Of a DNA stretch of 64,000 bases, positions 55,878 to 64,000 are shown in pieces. Origin of the DNA: Diplolepis rosae (lineage: Eukaryota > Arthropoda > Insecta > Hymenoptera > Diplolepididae); the NCBI GenBank assembly GCA_030998225.1, contig JAPYXD010000678.1, positions 620,001 through 684,000 of the forward strand. The letters are read 5' to 3'. Position 1 is the first letter of the stretch; every line of letters starts with the position of its first letter. Below the pieces are notes generated by a model that did not search any database, was not told the DNA's origin, and saw only the letters and a list, made by a program, of their open reading frames with translations. Both the position numbers and the translations under genes were made by a program.

Positions 55878-56413
55878 GGAAAAAAATTGTCGCTTAAAAT
55901 TTAACAGACTTTTCGAAGAGTCGTGGACAGAAAGTAAAATCGGAGAAAGTCTTGTAAGGTTTCAATGACTTTTAGGAAATAGTAGAAAAAAGTCGAATAA
56001 CTTTTAAAAAACAAGGTCGAAGAAAAAAAGTCGCGTATTTATTATTATAAAAGTATTTTAAACACTAACTGATCTTTTCTAAGAAGTAATGAAAAGTTTC
56101 ATAATCTTTGGATTCATTTGTCATAGATTTTAGAAGACCATCGAATAATTTGAAATGAAAGTAATTCAAACAAATAGTATTGTAAATTGTATTCTAAAGT
56201 CCATCAGATTTTATATGCCGACTTCTAAAATTTTATCGACAGTCGCAAAAAGCGATGCGCAGAAACGTAATTCGTAGCATCGCGCAGCAGCCAATGCGGC
56301 TCAGCTTTTTGTTTTTGTAACAATTTTGGTTAGATTTTGAGATTACGTGTCGTTTGGTTTCGTTTGAATCTGGATTGAAGTTTACATTGAAGAATTAGTT
56401 CCGAGTAAGTATA

Positions 56414-56988
56414 CATGGTGCGCCATCTAGACCTTCGGTATTTCAACATTGAATAACTCTGTTGTTTTTCAGTCGATTTTGACAAATGAGCACGATTCTG
56501 AAACGTCATTCAGTACCATTTTAACCATGAGCCAATACACACCGAAAGAACGCGCTGAAATCGTAGCGTTTTACATTGAAAACAATCGTTCAATTGTGAA
56601 AACACGTTGTGTCGAAAAATGGCGATTTGGAGTGGCCTCCTCGTTCTCCAGATTTAACTGTACCTGACTTTTTTCTTTGGGGTTATTTAAAAAGCAAAGT
56701 TTATGCCAGCAAGCTAAAGACAATTGACGAACTTAAATGTAACATACGAGCCGAAATAGCTGCTATAACGCCCGAAATGCTGGCCAATGTTATGCAGAAT
56801 GCGCGAAAAAGAGCTGCTTTTTGTGTATCGAATGGAGGTGGTCATTTAATTGACGTTGTGTTCTAAAACTGATTTGAAATAAATGGTGAAGTATATCCTA
56901 AACAAATCTTGCTGATTTTCCAAAATCGGCTGAAAAGTGTCATAGTTATTCAATGTTGAAATACCGAAGATCTAAATGGCGCACCCTG
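56414..56988 (+). mobile_element. 575-bp internally deleted mariner-like element
   Basis: Termini of about 45 bp (CATGGTGCGCCATCTAGACC and the inverse of GGTCTAAATGGCGCACCCTG-like sequence) with TA on both sides. It keeps the transposase start and end only. Confidence 0.85.
56527..56866 (+). pseudogene. Deleted transposase: N-terminus fused to C-terminus
   Basis: MSQYTPKERAEIVAFYIENN (DNA-binding start) is followed at once, with a frame change near 56628, by WPPRSPDLTVPDFFLWGYLK and MLANVMQNARKRAAFCVSNG to a TAA at 56864. The central catalytic block with the first and second Asp is missing. Short internally deleted copies of this sort are typical passengers mobilised by a full element. Confidence 0.85.
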
Positions 56989-57404
56989 TATGTTTACCTT
57001 GATTTAACAAATATTATTATTTAATAAGTTTAGTATCATTTAATATATTATACTGTTCTATTATAGCTGTATATATAAGTGACATGATAAAGTTAGAAGC
57101 TTATAGATTTTCTGTTTTGATAATTTTGTTTATTTTTACAAATAATATACCATTTTACAGATAGAAATGTTTAGTATGTGAATTCAAAAAAGAAATTTTT
57201 AAATAAAACAAAAAATTAAGGTTATGTATTTTCACAAGTGAAATATTAAATGTAGAAATTATAGTTATTTTTTCACATTAACAAAGTTTTTACGAGTATT
57301 GAAATATAAAAAGAATTTGAAATTGATCTATTATTTTAGTTTTGCCTTCAAACTCTGAATGTGATCCAAATATTTTACACAAGTCTCCACGACCTGTATC
57401 GGCT

Positions 57405-57490
57405 ATGTGGGTTAAGGCGTGTGATTAGGGGTAAGTTAGGATGCGTGAATGCGTGCGAGCGTTCGATTCTCGGTGCTGGGAAGTGTTTAT
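57405..57490 (+). other. tRNA-like sequence with a B-box motif
   Basis: TGGGTTAAGGCGTG and GCGTTCGATTCTCGG resemble tRNA A and B boxes at a plausible distance. The arms do not fold into a proper cloverleaf, so I do not call a tRNA; a SINE remnant is possible. A similar isolated B box is at 6160-6175. Confidence 0.25.
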
Positions 57491-57961
57491 AAAAAATTGC
57501 GTTTCTGTAATGTACAGTGTTAAATGCAATAGTAAGTTCATGTTAGGATTATATAGGTAATGTAAAAGTGAAAAATAATTAACTATAAGTGCAGGATCAT
57601 ATCACAGAAAATAATATTTTCCTTTTTACACTGTTCAACATTTTCTCCGACTGTCACTTAGACTTTCGATGCCTGGTTTAGAGAAAATAAAACCCACGGT
57701 GTTTTAAATTTTCCGCGACTGTCACCTAAACTTTCGAATTTACGTTATACATTTTCAGCGATTATCAAGAAGACTTTATATCGTTCACTTTTAAATTTTA
57801 GAATTGAAATTTTAAAATTTTTCTCAAGTTTTGTACATATTTCAGCCAATTGTCTATCATATTCTTCAATAAAGAGGTTCATAATATTTAGTCGACTTTT
57901 TAACCTATCCACGAGTATTACACAAAGTCGATGACTTTTTAGGCGACAAATTTTTTCCGTG

Positions 57962-58270
57962 TGTCACCACATCAGCTCGTGATTTTGCTAACCCAGAATT
58001 GGTTATACGAACCAACAAATTGGATGGGTCAACAAACCATTTTTGTCAATGAATTATCGACACTTATACTGATTCTCAAACTGATTAATAAAAATATTTG
58101 TATTCACGGAATACATTTTTTCTCTCCCTAGTTGCATAATATATTATTTTTGCATTTTTCTTTGTGTAATGCTATCAGTGTAATAACTCGCTCTCATCTC
58201 TCCTCACGGTTTAACACTTTTTCTAATTTTATAATAATCTGCACATTGCAAAACTTTTCAATTAATCTAC
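57962..58270. other. Intergenic, nothing recognised
   Basis: AT-rich, no supported feature. Confidence 0.4.
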
Positions 58271-58420
58271 GCCCGCGAAAAAAGTAGATCTGGTCAGATC
58301 TGAAGTAGATCTGGTCATATTCAAAGTAGATCTGGTCAGATCTCGACAAAATCAAGATCTGGTTAGATCTGGGAATATGATCTGACCAGATCTAACAAGA
58401 TCAACTTTTTTTTCGCGGGC
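58271..58420. mobile_element. 150-bp palindromic MITE built of AGATCTGGTC words
   Basis: GCCCGCGAAAAAAGTAGATC at 58271 and its inverse ending 58420. The centre holds six or more AGATCTGGTCAGATC-type words, themselves nearly palindromic. Confidence 0.75.
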
Positions 58421-61400
58421 ATATATATTTGATATTTTCTATTTTGTAAAAACTTTTTGGTTCATAATTTCATGACTTTAAATCACATAAAAATGTTATA
58501 TCAAAGTGATGTGACTGGATTTTCGAAATTGACAGTAGTAAATCCTATGAGGATTTTATTCATATGAATTTATATGGTAGTTCTAGTCCATACGTTAATA
58601 TATAGAAATCCATAAAGGTAAAGGTTTCCCTTTTTTTACTTTTATTACATGTAGTAAAAAATATTCGGTTATTTGATTGATCCAACAAAATAATTGTATT
58701 TACTCACGAATAATAATAAATTTCAATCTTCGTTCTAAACGTTTATATGACAAAATGTTGAAATGTAATCACTAAACTGAATTGAGCAAAAGAGCTAAAC
58801 AAATAGTAATATGTTATGGAAATATAATCTGAATAATGGTTCACAGAAGATATTCTGATTGTCATGGAGTCAGTGAAGGTAATTTTAGATTCGAATGCAT
58901 ACAAGGGTTTGCATAAAATCCAGTTTTTGATGCAGAGCCTCGTGAGAGGCTGCGTATGCGTTGCACATATAGGCATCGTTTGAGATTTTGAAAGTGAGCG
59001 AGATTGCCCTCGACGGCAGAGAATCAATAGATGCTCGTTGCATCCTACCCCTCTACTGCTCCCTTTTCCCCTTTTCCTTTTCGCTTTTTGGTTGCTTCCG
59101 ATCTGCCTTCCATACTTCATTGCTCCTTCTATTCTCCATTTCTTTTTTCCTATCCTATCCCCAACAATTTCTGACTAAAAGTTACAAATATGTCTATACA
59201 TAAGCAAACCAATTTAAGTGGATTCGAAATTCAAATATGAAACCAGTTACAAAAAATATTTAAATTTATTTTACTAAAATTGCGCGAGTTTCTTTTTAAC
59301 CCTTTTTAACCCAACCGAAATAATGAGAGTATGTGTAGTATACATAAACCGGTATTTTAAAATATTTTTTATACACATCACAAAAACTTTCAAAACTATG
59401 TGAAATATTATAAAACGACTCGATATCATTTCAGTAATCATTATCAAGCAACGTCAGACTTAAAAAAAATCAGATGTACATTTTTTGGCGACACTTTTCA
59501 GTATAATCAATCCTGCTCTCCTGATCTCAATTTCTCCCTACCTGTGTTATAAGTTCAACGCGTATCAGGATATCGTATTTATAGTTTTAAGCACTATAAA
59601 CTTGGGCATTTTTTTATTATAATTTTTTTAATTTATTTACTTATTTTCATTAATTGTATAACATTGTCTCTAAAAAAAATTTCAAATTATTTAAAGTAAC
59701 TATTTTAAAACAATATATAGTGGCAATTACTAATATTGAAAGGCTTCTCGTATACACATGCAAGTTTGTTGTATCTCTAAGTAAGTCCTTTGCTGAACAT
59801 TTCAATGAGATGCACACTGATTTTAGCAAGTGATATGCTAAATATTAGAAAATTCTTGCTGCTCTTGAGCATTTTCGTGCTTGAATAACAGTAAGTCTTT
59901 TGCTTCGAATTTCAGTATGCTCCACGCTGAATTTTTTGAAGTGATATACTAAAAGTTAAGATGTATCAGTTAATTTTGAGCATCTTCATTCACTGATTTT
60001 TAGCATCTTTATTTATATATAAAATAGAATAGAATTTGCTTGTTGACAGCAATAGCCTACTAATTTACGGGATACCATATACTTATTTTCAGCAAGTGAA
60101 ATTTAGCAATGGACTTACTCAACTTCAGCAGAAGATTTTCTAAAATTTATTACTTATTCGTTGATGTGTAATAATTTGTGTGCCGTTTAGCCCAATTGCT
60201 AAAATCTAGAAAGCGCTTTCTGATATTCAGAAAAAAATTCTAATATTCAGAAATTCCTTTTTTCCTTCTATATAAACTATTGAAATAGGTTTATATGAAT
60301 ATCTAAGATATTACAGCGGAATATTTAGATACTACAACCGAATATATAAGATGCTTGTCACATTGTTGAATATTTAGACATTGATAATTAATATCCACTT
60401 TTCTCCGTGTAGGATTAAAAGTTATGTAATTTTTCAAGTACCACATTATACATCGTGAGAAATCTGATATTTAGGGAATGAATCCATAATGATAACTATC
60501 TTTATTATTGGATTAATTATAATTTAGAGTTGTCATATATTTATTTAATATCAATAATTATTCTAATTATATTCAATTATAAAAAAATCAACAATATAAT
60601 TGAATGAAGTTTTTCTATTAATCATTTTAGTTATATTGTTTTTAATCAGTATAATTTGACTTTTTTCAATATTGATCATGGTATCTATCTTTATTATTTT
60701 AGAAATAGAACGGAAAAGTATTTTGTCCTTGTCCATTAATAACTTTCGAATAATATATGTCTCATGGCCTATTATATATTCTGCGTTTACTCACCATTAA
60801 CAAACTTTTAATTAAATATACTTGTAAGTAAATGGTCAAGTCGATATAGTAATAAAACGATCTCTGAACAATAATGTGCAACGAAGACTAATAATTTGGA
60901 ATTGTTGATTGCAGACATCAGTAGAACGAATAATATACGTTTATTGAAGTTTAAAGTTTTCTAACATCCTACAAAATTATAAATACTTTTGTAAATGGTT
61001 AAAATAAGTCTGCAACTATGATATTATTGGATGTGTAAGGTAATAGTAGTAACTATTATTTTTGGAGGTAGCTGATTTGTCGAGAGAAATAAAAGGAAAT
61101 TGAAGCAGCAGATAAAATAGTATATATGGCTGTAGATTCTGATGGTTAAGTATACAGGTGAAAGTAAAAATGACGTGATACATATGATATGTATGTATAT
61201 GGGGGAATTTGGACTCTGGTGTAGTAGAAGGAGGTTAATGATTAGTTCTTTCGAGGTCGGGGGCTGTTGCCGGGTGCAGGTTGCTTGGTTCCACCTCCTT
61301 CCTCACGTCGCGCCACCATCCCTTTTCTGCCCCCGAGTCAGCTGCCTCTGCCAGTTTGCCTTTGCCAGTTTGTCTTCGCCTTTGCCTTCCTACGCCTCCG

Positions 61401-63159
61401 CTTCCACTTTTCACTGACTACTGAAATTTGGGGCTCTGCCACCCGGAGCCACCCAGAGCCACCCGTAGCCTAGAACTTAACGCACTGCGAAGAGCGTCAG
61501 GGGTGCAAGCTTCTTCTCCCCTCTATTTCCTCCTTTTCAGGATCGTAGCAACGAGTTCTTTATTCACATGATTTCAAAATATCTTTCTGCTCACAAGTCT
61601 AAAGTAATGTCAACATTTAAGACAATTTATTATATTTCCATGCATCAAATGTCAGAATATTAATAGAATTTTTTTTTATATCAATTATTTCTCTAATATA
61701 GGTACGTATGTATGCATATATGTTTTGTATTTGAGTAATCCTAGAATTTGAAAATGCCTATTTTTCAATTATTCGTTATTGTGACTCGCCACCTGTCGTT
61801 AATACCTTGGATAATACTATCTATAATTCTGTCTGAAATTTCGCACAAACTATTACATGTGGAAGTAGATAATGTATTTGCCGGCGGCTATATTTGTCAA
61901 AGGACTCTGTTCATTTTAATCAATTTATTATAATTTAAGGTATGGTTTTGGTATTGGCGGGAGAAGAAGATTATTAGTTGTAATGAATTTTGATGCAGTA
62001 TAGGTAAAAAGCGGAGTAGATAGGCTTTTAGCCTAGATTCGAGTTTCCTTAATGTGCGGTTATGGTGTGCGTGTAGAGTAGTTATATAACGGTGGTTATT
62101 TACCGCCACTTTAATTCTCCAGCCCTGATTATACATAGGTATATATTGATATGTTAGCAGTGAAAGTACTTTTGAGCGAAAGTGATGGCCATGGCCGTAG
62201 GGGATGCGTGGGTGCGTGGGGTTTCCGATGTCAGTGGTGGCGGCGCAGTAGTCAGAGGGGGTGATGGTAACCTTGCAACCTTCTCGTTCACGCAATGAAG
62301 GAAGGGGAAATGAGTGGCGTTCCAGTGGTAGGGTTGGTTGGTTGGTTGGTTCTCAAGAGTGCAGGGGTACGGGGCTGCAACGGTACAGGGTACAGGGTAC
62401 AGCCAGTGACGGGCGTGACGTAGTCGGAGGAGGATGTACGCCCCTATTGGCGACGGATCTAGCAATCAACAACCATCCCTGGTCAATCCATGGTGGCTTC
62501 ATCCTCCAGGTATCTTTTCCACATTCTCTATATTTATGCATTTCTCTAAATACTATAGCCAGATATCGATCGCTTTCTTATTATGATCGTTGCCCTACAA
62601 TATTTTATAAGATGAACCAGTCGAATTTCATCCCCTCGAGGTAGATGACAAGTCACGATTAATTATTAATTATAGCTTTTTCGATTACCTCATTAAATTC
62701 ATTCAAAAGTCAGTCATCAAATAATCAAATTCAACTAGTTTTCTCAAACATGTGAATACCTATTTTCCATTCAAGTTTCCATTATCTTTCTCTGCATTAC
62801 GTGACAATTTTTAATTACCTTTTATTCGTTTAAGGCATTTTAAATTGTACAAATATATATTCTTGCAAAAAAATCAATATTTCTAAAAAAATGTGTTTTT
62901 TGCAATAAACATTTTTTATTTTGGCCTATTTGCTAAAATCCATTTTTCAGTTGATATTGTTATTTGCGTCCGATATAAAAAAGAAATAATTAGTTTATTT
63001 GTTTAATCTGCACTCGTGCAAGCAGGTAGTACTTACTTCTTATCCATTATACAAGCGCTGATAAAATGCAACTGTTTAATATGTGTAAGTGCATATTTTA
63101 AGGTAGGTATATTGCGATGAGAAATGTTTCGTCTTTTTAATTATTTCTTTATATCTCTT
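58421..63159. other. Gene-poor stretch with two GC-richer islands
   Basis: Tandem-like words (AGTAAGTC.TTTGCT, GTGATATRCTAAA) recur at 59780-60110. Islands at about 61250-61540 and 62160-62510 have higher GC, pyrimidine-rich or GGTTGG repeats. The second ends at a good splice donor (CTCCAG/GTATCT, 62508-62513). They could be a promoter or untranslated exon of a gene to the right, but no coding domain is recognisable. Confidence 0.35.
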
Positions 63160-63412
63160 CACTCTAAAAACAAGTGTGTAGTAAAGTGTGTAATTTTTAC
63201 ACACTACACACGTTGTCAAGTATGTAATTGAGCGAAGTGTGTACTTATACTAAACATTGCTAACTCAATGCTTCGGGTACAAAACGTTAAAGTGTTTTAA
63301 AATTAAACGTTACACGTTTGTAATGTGTATTGAAAATACACACTTCAAATGCCTAAAAAGTTACTATCGTGATTTACGTGTATATAGAAGTAACACACTT
63401 GTTTTTAGAGTG
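63160..63412. mobile_element. Palindromic MITE, second copy of 36160-36373
   Basis: CACTCTAAAAACAAGTGTG ends; the right arm nearly equals that of copy 1 (CACACTTCAAATGCCTAAAA, AGTTACTATCGTGATT). The left arm is replaced by GTGTGTA-rich sequence. Confidence 0.8.
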
Positions 63413-64000
63413 TTGACTTATTTCATAGCCCAGTTTTAATAAAATTAAAATTTTTCATAATATATTGATCAGGAAATTGAAAACGACAAAATAGAAACAA
63501 ATTTCGTAAAATATCGTGGTAAAAAATATTTATTCAAGAGTAACAATAAGCTTTTTTAAGGTGTATCGTAAAAAAGATTAGTCCAGATAGAAGGTAGCAT
63601 ATATGATATAAGCTTTAAAACAAACTTTCTGCGGAACCAGAAGTAAAATCCATTATAAACTAAAAATTAGACATGAGGCAAATTCTAGATTTGAGTAGAG
63701 TAGCTGCTGCTTTTTGAACTGGAAATTAACTGTTAAGTAAATCTATTGATCTAGAGAACTAAAGACAGATATCAATAAAAAACAAAACTCGAAACATTAA
63801 CATTGCCGAACTGAGTCTTGATATTGGTTATGCATGCCTATATTAGATTATCTCATGAAATTTGAGGATTTTTAACTTTTATAAATTACCATAAGATTAA
63901 CTGATTATTAAACTTCGTCTACCATTATATGATAAAATATAATTAAATTCAATAGAACTCTTAACAGCACAGTTTTTAGAGTGTTTGGGCGTCCGTCTAT
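63413..64000. other. Right edge, nothing recognised
   Basis: AT-rich. A short fragment of the MITE end (TTTTTAGAGTGT) lies at 63972-63984. Confidence 0.5.

Larger units (their letters stand above)
55875..57961. mobile_element. 2.1-kb TIR element (CACGGAAAAAAATTGTCGC ends), composite
   Basis: CACGGAAAAAAATTGTCGC at 55875 is inverted at 57961. No target duplication was found. The inside has short repeated words (GACTGTCAC..ACTTTCG near 57650-57740) and a nested mariner-like element at 56414-56988. No own transposase. Confidence 0.55.

Noticed and set aside
57405..57490. Possible tRNA gene
   Set aside because: A- and B-box-like words are present but acceptor and anticodon stems do not pair; kept only as a weak tRNA-like feature.
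58743..59120. 125-codon minus-strand open frame
   Set aside because: The sequence looks like translated pyrimidine-rich non-coding DNA; no motif, no splice partners.
62261..62644. 127-codon open frame in the GC-richer island
   Set aside because: Dominated by translated GGTTGG and GGTACAG repeats; better explained as a transcribed untranslated or regulatory region.

Overview
The window is a gene-poor, AT-rich, transposon-laden stretch of an animal nuclear genome. It is almost certainly insect: there are spliceosomal introns, several mariner relics, DUF4817-type transposases, an R1-like LINE gag and abundant TIR/MITE families. A hymenopteran is my best guess, but only from the mix of elements. 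No bacterial operons, tRNA/rRNA genes or CRISPR arrays were seen.

Three host genes can be reconstructed. (1) The 3' part of a hyccin/FAM126 gene on the plus strand: exons 5345-5475, 10373-10489 and 13760-14295, all with matching splice phases. Its 5' exons lie left of the window. The product is the scaffold of the plasma-membrane PI4-kinase complex. (2) A complete kinetochore gene Nuf2 on the minus strand: seven exons between 28830 and 23139, 414 aa. (3) A complete mitochondrial Rieske iron-sulfur protein gene on the plus strand: four exons between 33923 and 40971, 271 aa. Hyccin and Nuf2 are convergent; Nuf2 and Rieske are divergent. I see no functional link between the three.

Layout: 1-672 is a broken copy of an arthropod CYVCGEF-type protein. 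1964-3850 is a DUF4817 transposase relic with a TTAA-flanked insertion and an intron-like gap. 3.9-14.3 kb holds hyccin exons with introns full of MITEs, a copia relic and a 1-kb foldback. 14.3-23.1 kb is a repeat cluster with a tandem plus inverted ~1.4-kb unit carrying GC-rich hairpins. 23.1-28.8 kb is Nuf2, with a mariner and a 1.1-kb foldback in introns. 28.9-33.9 kb is intergenic, with a P-element-like relic (THAP start) carrying a nested hAT MITE. 33.9-41.2 kb is Rieske, with a mariner in intron 3. 41.3-57.9 kb is a deep mosaic: R1-like gag split by two insertions, hAT MITEs, a third mariner, a hAT relic with palindromic subterminal arrays, a tRNA-derived retroposon, and an internally deleted mariner-like element. 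58-64 kb is mostly unannotatable, apart from two small MITEs and two GC-richer islands.

I found no clearly new multi-gene system. The most interesting signals are structural: target-site duplications that let the insertion history be read, an intron exactly interrupting a transposase frame, hammerhead-like cores in two retroelement-like sequences, and self-complementary units up to 1.1 kb inside host introns.
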